64,000 nucleotides of DNA from Nocardioides aurantiacus (GTDB lineage Bacteria > Actinomycetota > Actinomycetes > Propionibacteriales > Nocardioidaceae), in contig NZ_RKHO01000001.1 of assembly GCF_003752505.1 (NCBI RefSeq), positions 2,232,001-2,296,000 of the forward strand, read 5' to 3'. The first letter of the stretch is position 1, and every line of letters starts with the position of its first letter. The position numbers and the translations under genes are program-made. Below are positions 8,970 through 18,297 of this stretch, in pieces. Below the pieces are notes generated by a model that was given only the letters and a program-made list of their open reading frames with translations, did no database searches and was not told the DNA's origin.

Positions 8970-10778
8970 GTGACCCCCTTCACCACGCGCCCCACCCTGT
9001 CCGGCAGCTTCGGCATGGTCTCCTCCACCCACTGGCTGGCCTCCCAGGCCGCGATGCGGATGCTCGAGCTCGGCGGCAACGCCTTCGACGCCGCGGTCGC
9101 CGGCGGCTTCGTGCTGCACGTCGTGGAGCCGCACCTCAACGGACCCGGCGGCGACCTGCCCGCCATCGTCGCGACCGCCGCCGACCCGCGACCGCAGGTG
9201 CTGTGCGGACAGGGCCCGGCGCCCGCCGCGGCCACGCCCGAGGCGTTCGCGCGGATGGGCCTGGACCACGTGCCCGGGTCGGGCCCGGTCGCCTCGGCGG
9301 TGCCCGGGGCGGTCGACGCCTGGCTGCTGCTGCTGCGCGACCACGGCTCGTTGCCCCTGGCCACCGTGCTGGAGCCGGCCATCGGCTACGCCCGCGACGG
9401 CCACCCGCTGCTCCCCCGCGTCGCCGCCACCATCGAGCGGGTGCGCGAGCTGTTCGAACGGGACTGGCCGACCTCGGCCGAGGTCTGGCTGCCCGGCGGG
9501 GAGGTGCCGGTGGCGGGCGAGCTGTTCGCCAACCCGGCGTACGCCGCGGTGCTGCAGCGGCTCGCCGACGTCGCCACCGCGGCCGGCGACGAGGTCGCCG
9601 TGCAGGCGCAGGCCGCGCGCAGGGAGTGGGGCGAGGGCTTCGTCGCCGAGGCCGTCGAGGCGTTCGCCGACCGCGAGTTCCCCGCCGCCGACGGGCGGCT
9701 GCTCCCCGGTCTGGTGCGGGGCTCGGACCTGGCGGCGTACAGCGCCACCTGGGAGCCGGCGGCGGTGATGGAGTGGCACGGCGTGCAGGTCGCCAAGACC
9801 GGGCTCTGGGGCCAGGGCCCCGCGCTGCTGCAGGTGCTGGCCGTGCTCGACCGGCTGGCCGAGACCCACGGGCCCGACGTCCTCGACCCCGACACCGAGC
9901 TCGGCATGCACGCCGTGGTGGAGGCCTGGAAGCTGGCCATGGCCGACCGCGAGGCGTGGTTCGGCGAGGCGGCGCCGGTCACGGTCGCGCAGCTCCTCGA
10001 CCCGGCGTACGTCGCCGAGCGGGCCGCCCTGGTGGGCACGCGCGCCGAGGCCGGGCTCCGACCCGGCTCCCCCGGCGGCCTGGAGCCGCGCCTGGCCGAG
10101 CACGTACGCCGGCTGCTGGCGGGCGAGGCCACCGACCGCGCCGCGGACGTCACCACCGGGGAGCCGACGGTCGAGCGCGACGGCACCACCCGCGGCGACA
10201 CCTGCCACCTCGACGTCGTCGACCGCTGGGGCAACATGATCTCGGCGACCCCGAGCGGCGGCTGGCTGCAGTCCTCCCCGACCATCCCCGAGCTCGGGTT
10301 CTGCCTGGGCAGCCGGTCACAGATGTTCTGGCTCGACGAGGGCCTGCCCGCCTCGCTCGCCCCCGGCGCCCGGCCGCGCACCACGCTGACGCCGACGCTG
10401 GTGCTGCGCGACGGCGTGCCGGTGCTGGCGTGCGGCTCGCCCGGCGGCGACCAGCAGGACCAGTGGCAGTCGCTGTTCCTGCTGCGCCACGTCGTCGGCG
10501 GCCGGGAGCTGCAGGAGGCCATCGACGCGCCGATGTTCCACACCGACGGCTTCCCCGGCTCCTTCCACCCGCGCACGATGGCGCCGGCGTCGCTGTCGGT
10601 CGAGGACCGCGTCGACCCCGCGACGCTCGAGGCGCTGGAACGACGCGGCCACGTCGTCACCCGCGAGGGTCCGTGGTCGCTGGGCCGGATGTGCGCGGTC
10701 GCCCGCGACCCCCGCACGGGGCTGCTGACGGCCGCGGCGAACCCCCGCGGGATGCAGGGGTACGCCGTCGGCCGCTAG
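8970..10778 (+). CDS. Gamma-glutamyltransferase-like Ntn hydrolase
   Basis: A 602-residue member of the gamma-glutamyltransferase family. Thr411, in the motif DTCHLDVVDRWGNMIS, aligns with the nucleophilic Thr that becomes the N terminus of the small subunit after self-cleavage. GSPGGDQQ near residue 490 corresponds to the GSPGG substrate-binding loop. The N-terminal WLASQAAMRMLELGGNAFDAAVA segment is typical. No signal peptide is visible, unlike many secreted members, so a cytoplasmic acylase or hydrolase role is possible. GTG 8970 gives a family-like N terminus. It lies divergent from the acyl-CoA ligase, 97 bases away. Confidence 0.83.
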   Translation: MTPFTTRPTLSGSFGMVSSTHWLASQAAMRMLELGGNAFDAAVAGGFVLHVVEPHLNGPGGDLPAIVATAADPRPQVLCGQGPAPAAATPEAFARMGLDHVPGSGPVASAVPGAVDAWLLLLRDHGSLPLATVLEPAIGYARDGHPLLPRVAATIERVRELFERDWPTSAEVWLPGGEVPVAGELFANPAYAAVLQRLADVATAAGDEVAVQAQAARREWGEGFVAEAVEAFADREFPAADGRLLPGLVRGSDLAAYSATWEPAAVMEWHGVQVAKTGLWGQGPALLQVLAVLDRLAETHGPDVLDPDTELGMHAVVEAWKLAMADREAWFGEAAPVTVAQLLDPAYVAERAALVGTRAEAGLRPGSPGGLEPRLAEHVRRLLAGEATDRAADVTTGEPTVERDGTTRGDTCHLDVVDRWGNMISATPSGGWLQSSPTIPELGFCLGSRSQMFWLDEGLPASLAPGARPRTTLTPTLVLRDGVPVLACGSPGGDQQDQWQSLFLLRHVVGGRELQEAIDAPMFHTDGFPGSFHPRTMAPASLSVEDRVDPATLEALERRGHVVTREGPWSLGRMCAVARDPRTGLLTAAANPRGMQGYAVGR

Positions 10779-10836
10779 CCCGACGCAGCAGGGGCGGCCA
10801 CCTCCGGAGGCCAGCTCCTGAGGTCGGCCCCGGAGG

Positions 10837-11664
<828 letters not shown>

Positions 11665-11713
11665 GACAGGGCCTCCGGGGTGGGGGTGACGGGTGCGGAC
11701 GCGGGGCGGGCGC

Positions 11714-12775
11714 TCATGCGCGCACCTTGCGGATCCACTGGTCGATCGAGACGGCGATGATGACGAGCAGGCCGATGGACAGCACCCGCCACTGGTCGTC
11801 CACGCCGGCCAGCGAGAGCCCGGTGCGGAAGTAGCCGACGATGAGGGCGCCGAGCAGCGTCCCCAGCAGGGCACCGCGGCCACCGAACAGGCTGGTGCCG
11901 CCGATGACGACGGCGGTGATGGACTCCAGGTTGGCGTCGGCCGCGGCGTTGGGGCTGGCCGCCCCGGCTCGCCCGATCAGGATCCACGCGGTGATGCCGT
12001 AGATCAGGCCGGCGATCGTGTAGACGCTCAGCAGCACCCGGTTGACCGAGATGCCGACCAGGCGGGCGGACTCGGCGTCGTTGCCGACGGCGTACAGGTG
12101 ACGGCCCCAGGTGGTCTGCTTGAGCACGAACCCGATCACGACGTAGAGAAGCACGACCATGAAGACGCCGGTGGTGATGCGCAGGCCGCCCAGGTTGACG
12201 ATCTCGCCCGTCCAGACCATCAGGTCGGGCATGGCGCCGGCCTGGACGCTCTGGCCGCCGGAGTAGAGCAGCGCCATCGCGGTGAACACCGACAGCGTGC
12301 CGAGCGTGACGATGAAGGGTGGCAGCCGCAGCCGCGTCACCAGCAGGCCGTTGATCGCACCCGCTGCCGTCCCGACCGCGATGCCGACCAGCACCGCCAG
12401 CGGCCCGGGAAGGCCGCTGTCGGCGCTCAGCTTGGCGCTGAACAGCATGGCCAGGATCGCGATGGCGCCGACCGAGAGGTCGATGCCGGCGGTGAGGATG
12501 ATCAGGGTCTGCCCCACCGCCAGGGCGGCGACGACCGCGACCTGCTGCAGGATCAGCGACTGCGTGCGCAGCGTGCCGAAGTTGGGGTTCAGGTAGGTGA
12601 AGACCAGGAAGGACACGACGAGCACCAGGAGCGGGCTGATCGCGGGGTAGGCGTGCAGCACGTGCTGCACCCGCTGGGCCGGCGAGCGCCGGCGCTTGGC
12701 GAACTGCTCCGCCGCGGTGTTGGCGGGCGGTGCGGGGGTCTCCGCGCCGGGTGTGGCGGGACTGGTGGTGCTCAC
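11714..12775 (-). CDS. Sugar-type ABC transporter permease (RbsC/FrcC-like)
   Basis: A 353-residue integral membrane protein with about nine to ten hydrophobic segments after a 40-residue hydrophilic N terminus. ILTAGIDLSVGAI near 110-122 and VVIGGTSLFGGRG near 295-307 are hallmarks of the ribose/xylose/galactose permease family. It starts with GTG 12775 after a GGGAGG ribosome-binding site. It would form the channel for the ATPase at 10837-11664 and receive substrate from the lipoprotein at 12819-13898. Confidence 0.9.
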   Translation of the reverse strand: MSTTSPATPGAETPAPPANTAAEQFAKRRRSPAQRVQHVLHAYPAISPLLVLVVSFLVFTYLNPNFGTLRTQSLILQQVAVVAALAVGQTLIILTAGIDLSVGAIAILAMLFSAKLSADSGLPGPLAVLVGIAVGTAAGAINGLLVTRLRLPPFIVTLGTLSVFTAMALLYSGGQSVQAGAMPDLMVWTGEIVNLGGLRITTGVFMVVLLYVVIGFVLKQTTWGRHLYAVGNDAESARLVGISVNRVLLSVYTIAGLIYGITAWILIGRAGAASPNAAADANLESITAVVIGGTSLFGGRGALLGTLLGALIVGYFRTGLSLAGVDDQWRVLSIGLLVIIAVSIDQWIRKVRA

Positions 12776-12818
12776 GTGGCCTCCCTGGCCGAGTGGGGGT
12801 GATGGTCGGTGCCAGGGC

Positions 12819-13898
12819 TCAGCCCCAGCAGAGCTCCGTGCCCTTGGTGGTGTCGATGGAGTCCAGGCCCTCGGCCGGGTTGTCGGTCACCAGCTGCACG
12901 CCGGTGTCGTAGAAGTCCAGGCCCTCGGTGGGCTCGGGCGCCTTGCCACCGTCGGCGATCTTCTTGATCGCCTTCACGCCCAGCTCGGCCATCTGCACGG
13001 GGTACTGCTGCGAGGTCGCGCCGATGACGCCGTCCTTGACCGACTTCACGCCGTCGCAGCCGCCGTCGATCGAGACGATGAGCACGCCGTCCTCGGAGCC
13101 GGCCTGCTGCAGCGCGCCGTACGCCCCGACGGCCGCGGGCTCGTTGATCGTGTAGACGACGTTGATGTCGGGGTTCTTGGTCAGGCAGTTCTCCATCGCG
13201 GTGCGACCGCCGTCCTCGGCACCCGTCGTGGGCTCGTTGCAGACGATCTCGTAGTCGCCGCCGTCGTAGGAGCCGGTGGGGTCCTCGTCGCCGTTCTTCT
13301 TCTCGTCCTTGGTGTCGATCCCCATGCCGGTGAGGAAGCCCTGGTCGCGGTCGTAGTCGACCGAGATGATCTTGTCGTTGAACAGGTCGAGCATGGCGAT
13401 GGTGGCCTTCTCGCCCTCGAGCTGCGACTTGGTCCACTCGCCGATCAGCTCGCCGGCCTTGAAGTTGTCGGTGGCGAAGGTGACGTCGACGGTGTCGGCC
13501 GGGTCGGGCGGGGTGTCGAGCGCGATCACGTAGAGGCCCTGGTCGCGGGCCTTCTCGATGGCGGGGTTCACGCCGGGGCCGTTGGGGGTGATCAGGATGC
13601 CCTGGTCACCGCGGGCGATGGCGTCCTCGATGGCGGCGATCTGGGTCTGCTCGTCGCCGTCCTCCTTGCCCGCGGCGGTGGTGATCTTGACGCCGTCGGC
13701 CTCGCCGGCCTTCTTCGCACCCTCCTGCATCGTGACGAAGAAGGGGTTGGAGGAGTTCTTGGTGATCAGGGTGACGCCGACGTCGTCCCCGCCGCCGGAG
13801 CCGCTGCCACCCCCGCTGCCGCAGGCGGCCATCGCGAGGCACGAGGCCCCGACCACGGCGGAGACGAGGGTGCGGCGGTGACGCAGGGAGTTGAGCAT
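12819..13898 (-). CDS. Sugar-type ABC transporter substrate-binding lipoprotein
   Basis: A 359-residue protein with a basic N terminus, hydrophobic core and lipobox-like MAAC (Cys26), followed by a Gly/Ser linker, so it is probably anchored to the outer face of the membrane. The mature part has the type-1 periplasmic binding protein fold of ribose-binding-like proteins (LITKNSSNPFFVTMQEGAKKAG; a DGGCDG turn near 275). The ATG at 13898 has an AAGGA ribosome-binding site. It is the first gene of the importer operon, transcribed away from a LacI-family regulator through a region holding candidate operators. Confidence 0.9.
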   Translation of the reverse strand: MLNSLRHRRTLVSAVVGASCLAMAACGSGGGSGSGGGDDVGVTLITKNSSNPFFVTMQEGAKKAGEADGVKITTAAGKEDGDEQTQIAAIEDAIARGDQGILITPNGPGVNPAIEKARDQGLYVIALDTPPDPADTVDVTFATDNFKAGELIGEWTKSQLEGEKATIAMLDLFNDKIISVDYDRDQGFLTGMGIDTKDEKKNGDEDPTGSYDGGDYEIVCNEPTTGAEDGGRTAMENCLTKNPDINVVYTINEPAAVGAYGALQQAGSEDGVLIVSIDGGCDGVKSVKDGVIGATSQQYPVQMAELGVKAIKKIADGGKAPEPTEGLDFYDTGVQLVTDNPAEGLDSIDTTKGTELCWG

Positions 13899-13961
13899 CG
13901 CGAGAAGTCCTTTCGGGTGGTCCTCGGTGGCGCTACGCCCGCTGCGTGCCGTCCAACCGAT

Positions 13962-13973
13962 GACAACGTTGTC
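13962..13973. promoter_or_regulatory. Candidate LacI-family operator 1
   Basis: GACAACGTTGTC, a perfect 12-base palindrome with a central CG, which is characteristic of LacI-family operators. It lies 64 bases upstream of the substrate-binding lipoprotein gene, in the divergent region shared with the LacI-type regulator. A second near-identical copy lies 69 bases away centre to centre. Confidence 0.65.
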
Positions 13974-14003
13974 TACGAGGGGTTACATTGCGCCTGTCGC
14001 GAC

Positions 14004-14023
14004 GTTGTGTCAAGCGTCACAAC
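14004..14023. promoter_or_regulatory. Degenerate operator-like inverted repeat
   Basis: GTTGTGTC, four bases, GTCACAAC: arms match at seven of eight positions and contain the GTTGT half-site of the two flanking palindromes. It could be a third, weaker regulator site, or a promoter-associated repeat. Confidence 0.35.
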
Positions 14024-14030
14024 CGCGTCT

Positions 14031-14042
14031 GACAAAGTTGTC
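14031..14042. promoter_or_regulatory. Candidate LacI-family operator 2
   Basis: GACAAAGTTGTC, differing from the palindrome at 13962-13973 by one base. It lies 38 bases upstream of the regulator start and is therefore suited to autorepression. The two boxes flank the probable divergent promoters. Confidence 0.62.
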
Positions 14043-14080
14043 TACTCCCGGACAACGGCCCCCTAGCCCCTGGAGCCACC

Positions 14081-15136
14081 GTGACCCCCAGCACGCCCCC
14101 CGCCTCCGGGCGCGCCACGATGCACGACGTCGCGACCCACGCCGGGGTGTCGCTCAAGTCGGTCTCCCGCGTCGTCAACGACGAGCCGGGGGTCTCCGCG
14201 GCGTTGGGCGAGCGCGTACGCCGCGCGGTCGCCGAGCTCGGCTACCGGCACAACCTCGCCGCGAGCAACCTGCGCCGGGGGCGGGCCACCGGCGCCATCG
14301 GGATGCTCGTGCAGGACGTCTCCAACGGGTTCTGCGCCGAGGCACTGCGGGCCGTGGAGGACCGGGCCCGCGAGCGCGGCATCGTGGTGATGGCGGCCAG
14401 TAGCGACGAGGACGGCCCCCGCGAGCGCGAGGTCGTCGCCGGGCTAGTGGCCCGCCGCGTGGACGGCCTGCTGCTGATGCCCACCTCGCCCGACCTCGGC
14501 TGGCTGGCCGCCGAGATCGACGCCGGCCTCCCCGTGGTCGCCGTCGACCGCCGCCCGGCCGTGCCCGAGATCGACGCTGTGGTGGTCGACAACCGGGGCG
14601 CCAGCGCGGAGGCGGTCGGGCACCTCGTGGCCCACGGCCACCGCCGCGTGGCCCACCTCGGCGACGACTCGACCATCATCACCGCCGCGGAGCGGCTGGA
14701 CGGCTACCGCTCCGCGCTCCGCGCCACCGGCGTGGTGCCCGACCCCGCCCTGGAGCTCACCGGGCTGCGCTCGCGCGAGGCGGCCCGCGACGCGGTGCTC
14801 GCGCTGCTCGACCTCCCCGACCCGCCCACCGCGCTGTTCGCGGCCCGCAACGTCATCTGCGAGGGCGCGGTGCTCGCGCTGCAGCAGCGCGGCCTCACGC
14901 ACCGTGTCGCGCTTGTCGGCTTCGACGACCTGCCGGTGGCGGAGATGCTCGACCCCGGCATCACCGTGGTCACGCAGAACCCGCACGAGATCGGCACCCG
15001 GGCGATCGACCTGCTGCTGCGTCGCCTGGACGGCGACACCTCGACCCGCACCACCGAGGTGGTGCCCACCTCGCTGATCCGCCGCGGCTCCGGTGAGATC
15101 GCCGGACCCGACGGTGCGCGGGCGGTCGGCGCCTAG
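14081..15136 (+). CDS. LacI-family transcriptional regulator
   Basis: A 351-residue regulator. The N-terminal helix-turn-helix and hinge helix (about 14-60: MHDVATHAGVSLKSVSRVVN) are classic LacI family. The remainder is a periplasmic-binding-protein-like ligand domain ending in a DPGITVV...ERAIDLL-type segment. GTG 14081 has GGAG six bases upstream. It is divergent from the sugar-type importer and is its obvious local repressor, sensing a sugar or derivative. The palindromes at 13962 and 14031 are the likely binding sites. Confidence 0.9.
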   Translation: MTPSTPPASGRATMHDVATHAGVSLKSVSRVVNDEPGVSAALGERVRRAVAELGYRHNLAASNLRRGRATGAIGMLVQDVSNGFCAEALRAVEDRARERGIVVMAASSDEDGPREREVVAGLVARRVDGLLLMPTSPDLGWLAAEIDAGLPVVAVDRRPAVPEIDAVVVDNRGASAEAVGHLVAHGHRRVAHLGDDSTIITAAERLDGYRSALRATGVVPDPALELTGLRSREAARDAVLALLDLPDPPTALFAARNVICEGAVLALQQRGLTHRVALVGFDDLPVAEMLDPGITVVTQNPHEIGTRAIDLLLRRLDGDTSTRTTEVVPTSLIRRGSGEIAGPDGARAVGA

Positions 15137-15150
15137 TCGATCGGGCCCCC

Positions 15151-16110
15151 CTAGCGGCGTACGGGCAGGTGGCGGCGCGGGGCCATCCTGGCCCCACGGC
15201 GCGGGCGCACCAGACCGGCCAGCTCGACGAGGCGCTGCACGCGGTGCCGGTGGCCGGCGTACGGCTCCAGGAGCTCGGCCAGGCGCTCGTCGGTGGTGCC
15301 GTCCTCACCGGTCAGCGCCCAGCCGACGTTCTCGGCCACGTGGTAGTCGCCGAAGCTGACCGAGTCGGCGTCGCCGAGCGCCCGCGAGCGCACCTCGGCA
15401 CTGGTCCACACCCCGATGCCCGGCAGGGTGCGCAGCCGCCGGTCGAACTCCGTCGGGTGCTCGCGGCCGGCCCGCTCCAGCGCCGTCGCGACCCGGGCGG
15501 CGTGCATCAGCGGCCGTGACCGCGCTCCGTCGACGTGGCAGGCCAGCCACTCCCACGAGGGCACCGCGCGCAGCTGCGCGGGCGAGGGCTGCACCCACAG
15601 CCGCACCTCGGGCTCGGGCATCGACGGCGGCCCCGGCGCCCGCTCGCCGAACCGGTGGACCAGGCGCCGGAAGCCCGCGAACGCCTCCTGCCCGGTCACC
15701 TTCTGCTCGATCACGGCCGGCACCAGCGACTCCATCACCAGCCCGGTCGCCCCGAGCCGCCAGTGGCCGTAGCGACGCCAGGCGTGGGCCAGCGGCTCCG
15801 GCGGCACGAAGCCGGTCGGGTCGTCGTCGGCGCCGAGCATCCGGGGCACGGAGTCGAGCACCCAGTCGCTGCCGCTCCCCCACGCCGTCGCGTGCACCTC
15901 GCCGTCCCGTGGCCGGGGCAGCAGCCGCAGCGTGGCCGGGCCCTCGGGCGTGCGCACCCCGCGCCAGGTCGCGCCGTCGCCGGTGGTGCGGAAGGTCGGG
16001 TCGCCCGAGCCGCGCCGGTGCGTCGAGAGCACCAGCGGCACCGGGCAGGGCCACCCCGGGCGCCAGACCCGGGTCTGCCCCGGGTGCGGGACCGCGGTGC
16101 CGGGAGCCAT
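15151..16110 (-). CDS. AlkA-like DNA-3-methyladenine glycosylase
   Basis: A 319-residue protein of the HhH-GPD superfamily. The helix-hairpin-helix LPGIGVWT is at 229-236 and Asp255 in SVSFGDYHV occupies the catalytic Asp position of AlkA (PDDYL). PAVIEQKVTGQEA near 131-143 is also typical. It would flip out and excise alkylated bases. No ribosome-binding site is seen before ATG 16110, suggesting leaderless translation. The start lies only 51 bases from that of a divergent DNA ligase, so the two repair genes probably share a promoter region. Confidence 0.85.
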   Translation of the reverse strand: MAPGTAVPHPGQTRVWRPGWPCPVPLVLSTHRRGSGDPTFRTTGDGATWRGVRTPEGPATLRLLPRPRDGEVHATAWGSGSDWVLDSVPRMLGADDDPTGFVPPEPLAHAWRRYGHWRLGATGLVMESLVPAVIEQKVTGQEAFAGFRRLVHRFGERAPGPPSMPEPEVRLWVQPSPAQLRAVPSWEWLACHVDGARSRPLMHAARVATALERAGREHPTEFDRRLRTLPGIGVWTSAEVRSRALGDADSVSFGDYHVAENVGWALTGEDGTTDERLAELLEPYAGHRHRVQRLVELAGLVRPRRGARMAPRRHLPVRR

Positions 16111-16161
16111 GGGAGGAGCGTATGCCGGGCCGCTGTCAGGACCGACTGCCACGATGGCCCC

Positions 16162-17721
16162 ATGCTGCTCGCCCGGATCGTCGAGGTCTCGACCGCCGTC
16201 GCCGCCACCCGGTCCCGGCTGGAGAAGCGCCGCCTGATCGCGGACCTGCTGCGCGAGGCCCGGGGTACCGACCACGACGCCGGCACCGACGAGGCCGGGG
16301 CGGCCGACGAGGTCGAGCTGGCGGCGACCTACCTCTCCGGCACGCTCCGGCAGCGGCGCACCGGGCTCGGCTGGCGCGCGCTGACCGACCTGCCCGATCC
16401 CGCCGCCGCGCCCTCGGTCGAGGTGACCGAGGTCGACGCGACACTGGAGGAGCTGTCCTCCTTGGCCGGCAGCGGCTCCAGCACCGCCCGACGCGCGGCC
16501 GCCGCGGCGCTCTTCGCCCGGCTGACCGCGCCCGAGCAGGAGTTCCTGCGGGCGGTGATGACGGGCAACGTGCGCCAGGGCGCCCTCGACTCGGTGATGC
16601 TCGACGCCGTCGCGGCGGCGGCCGAGGTCCCCCTGGAGGAGGTGCGTCGCGCCGCGATGTTCAGCGCCCCCACCGGCCCGATCGCCGCGGCGGCGCTGAC
16701 CGGTGGCCCGGCGGCGCTGCGGCGCTTCGAGCTGCTCGTCGGCCGGCCGGTCCGCCCGATGCTGGCCGGTACCGCCCCCGACGTCACCGCCGGGGTCGAG
16801 AAGGTCGCCGCCGGGGAGGCGGTCGCGGTCGACACCAAGCTCGACGGCATCCGGATCCAGGTCCACCGCCGGGGCGACGACGTGGCGGTCTTCACCCGCA
16901 GCCTCGACGAGATCGGCGAGCGGCTGCCGGAGGTCGTCGAGGTCGCGCGGTCGCTGCCCGGGGGCGACCTCGTCCTCGACGGCGAGGCGCTGACCCTCGA
17001 CGAGCAGGGCCGGCCCCGCCCCTTCCAGGAGACCGCCTCGACGACGGCCACGCACACCGGAGCGACCGGCATCCGCCCGTTCTTCTTCGACCTGCTGCTC
17101 GAGGGGTCCGACTCGTTCATCGAGCGCCCCACCCACGAGCGCCTCGCCCGCCTCGACGAGGTGGTCCCCGAGGAGCACCGCGTCGCCCGCCTGGTGACCG
17201 ACTCCCCCGACGAGGCGCAGCGGTTCTTCGACGAGGCCGTCGCCGCGGGCCAGGAGGGCGTGATCCTCAAGCGCCTCGACGCGCCGTACGACGCCGGCCG
17301 CCGTGGCTCGGCCTGGGTCAAGGTCAAGCCCCGCCACACCCTCGACCTCGTCGTGCTCGGCGTCGAGTGGGGCAGCGGCCGTCGCGAGGGCTGGCTGTCC
17401 AACCTCCACCTCGGCGCCCGCGACGACCGCCCCGGCCACGACGGCTTCGTGATGCTCGGCAAGACCTTCAAGGGCATGACCGACGAGATGCTGGCCTGGC
17501 AGACCGAGCGCTTCCTCGGCCTGGAGACCCGACGCACGCGCGGCACGGTCTTCGTCGACCCGGTCCAGGTCGTCGAGATCGCCTTCGACGGCGTGCAGCG
17601 CTCCACCCGCTACCCCGGCGGCGTGGCGCTGCGGTTCGCCCGGGTGCTGCGCTACCGCGACGACAAGCCGGCCGCCGAGGTCGACCCGCTCTCGCGGCTG
17701 CTCGAGCTGCGCGACGGCTGA
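16162..17721 (+). CDS. ligB: ATP-dependent DNA ligase (LigB-like)
   Basis: A 519-residue ATP-dependent ligase. Lys226 in TKLDGIRIQ is the adenylated lysine of motif I. An N-terminal DNA-binding domain precedes it (about 1-200) and an OB-fold domain follows, including EGVILKRLDAPYDAG (motif IV region) and WVKVKP (motif V). Length and layout match actinobacterial LigB, an accessory ligase beside the essential NAD-dependent LigA. Divergent pairing with a DNA glycosylase suggests a base excision repair or alkylation repair role. Confidence 0.9.
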   Translation: MLLARIVEVSTAVAATRSRLEKRRLIADLLREARGTDHDAGTDEAGAADEVELAATYLSGTLRQRRTGLGWRALTDLPDPAAAPSVEVTEVDATLEELSSLAGSGSSTARRAAAAALFARLTAPEQEFLRAVMTGNVRQGALDSVMLDAVAAAAEVPLEEVRRAAMFSAPTGPIAAAALTGGPAALRRFELLVGRPVRPMLAGTAPDVTAGVEKVAAGEAVAVDTKLDGIRIQVHRRGDDVAVFTRSLDEIGERLPEVVEVARSLPGGDLVLDGEALTLDEQGRPRPFQETASTTATHTGATGIRPFFFDLLLEGSDSFIERPTHERLARLDEVVPEEHRVARLVTDSPDEAQRFFDEAVAAGQEGVILKRLDAPYDAGRRGSAWVKVKPRHTLDLVVLGVEWGSGRREGWLSNLHLGARDDRPGHDGFVMLGKTFKGMTDEMLAWQTERFLGLETRRTRGTVFVDPVQVVEIAFDGVQRSTRYPGGVALRFARVLRYRDDKPAAEVDPLSRLLELRDG

Positions 17722-17748
17722 GCCGGACGGTCCCGGGCTGTCGCGGGG

Positions 17749-18123
17749 TCAGTGCTGGTAGGTCACCCGGTAGCCGTCACCGAGCTCGTCCTGCAGCCGT
17801 TGCCGGAGCGACTCGCCGAGCTCCCGGAGCGTCCGGTCCTCCGCCCTGGTCCGACGCCGCGTAGCAGGGCGGAGCCCCAGGAGCGTGTACCGGAGGCTGA
17901 CCAGCTGCTGCATGACCGGGACACCGTCCCAGCGGTCGTCGAAGACCTCCGCGGGCACCGCCGCCTCCCACCGGTCGGCGAAGGCCGAGAGGTCAGCCAA
18001 CAGCCCGTCGCTCAGGTCTAGCCCCTCACCGTCGGTGCCGCCGAGCTCGTCCCACAGCGGCGGGTCGCACCCGAACTCGTTCATCAACCGGAGGTGGACC
18101 CGCCCTGCGTCGCTCCCGCTCAT
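17749..18123 (-). CDS. Hypothetical protein, 124 residues
   Basis: I do not recognise this protein. It is soluble, acidic in its first half (EGLDLSDGLLADLSAFADRWE) and basic around residues 85-100 (ATRRRTRAEDRTLRELGESLRQRL), with predicted helices and no signal peptide. The ATG at 18123 is clear but lacks an obvious ribosome-binding site. It lies downstream of a cluster of palindromic repeats and converges with the ligase gene, with 27 bases between their ends. Its AT-richer, less regular codon use compared with its neighbours hints at an accessory gene. Confidence 0.6.
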   Translation of the reverse strand: MSGSDAGRVHLRLMNEFGCDPPLWDELGGTDGEGLDLSDGLLADLSAFADRWEAAVPAEVFDDRWDGVPVMQQLVSLRYTLLGLRPATRRRTRAEDRTLRELGESLRQRLQDELGDGYRVTYQH

Positions 18124-18182
18124 GGCCGGAGTCTGGCACCCGGCGGCGGGCTGGGCCGAGCCCTTTCATTGCACCCCGGACC

Positions 18183-18266
18183 CGTTGCTGGAACGCTCCA
18201 GCAACGCCCCCGTTGGTGGAACGACCGTTCCAGCAACGCGCCCGTTGTCGGCACGTTCCAGCAACG
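18183..18266. repeat. Cluster of three palindromic GTTGCTGGAAC repeats
   Basis: Three units at 18183-18206, 18211-18238 and 18243-18266. Unit 1 is CGTTGCTGGA, four bases, TCCAGCAACG (perfect). Unit 2 is CGTTGGTGGAAC, four bases, GTTCCAGCAACG (one mismatch). Unit 3 is a more degenerate left arm directly abutting GTTCCAGCAACG. All share the right arm CCAGCAACG and are spaced about 30 bases apart. Each could fold into a hairpin. They lie between the 3' end of the pcs-like gene and the start of a hypothetical gene. They could be terminators, a protein-binding array or an interspersed genomic repeat. Confidence 0.8.
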
Positions 18267-18297
18267 CCGACGTGGTCCGGCGGCGACGAGGGGCGCG

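Noticed and set aside
9448-9470. Second possible LexA-type half-site (GTTCGAAC)
   Set aside because: It lies inside the gamma-glutamyltransferase-like coding sequence and does not match the full TCGAAC-N4-GTTCGA pattern.
18183-18266. CRISPR-like array
   Set aside because: Only three units, units are palindromic throughout and there are no unique spacers or cas genes.
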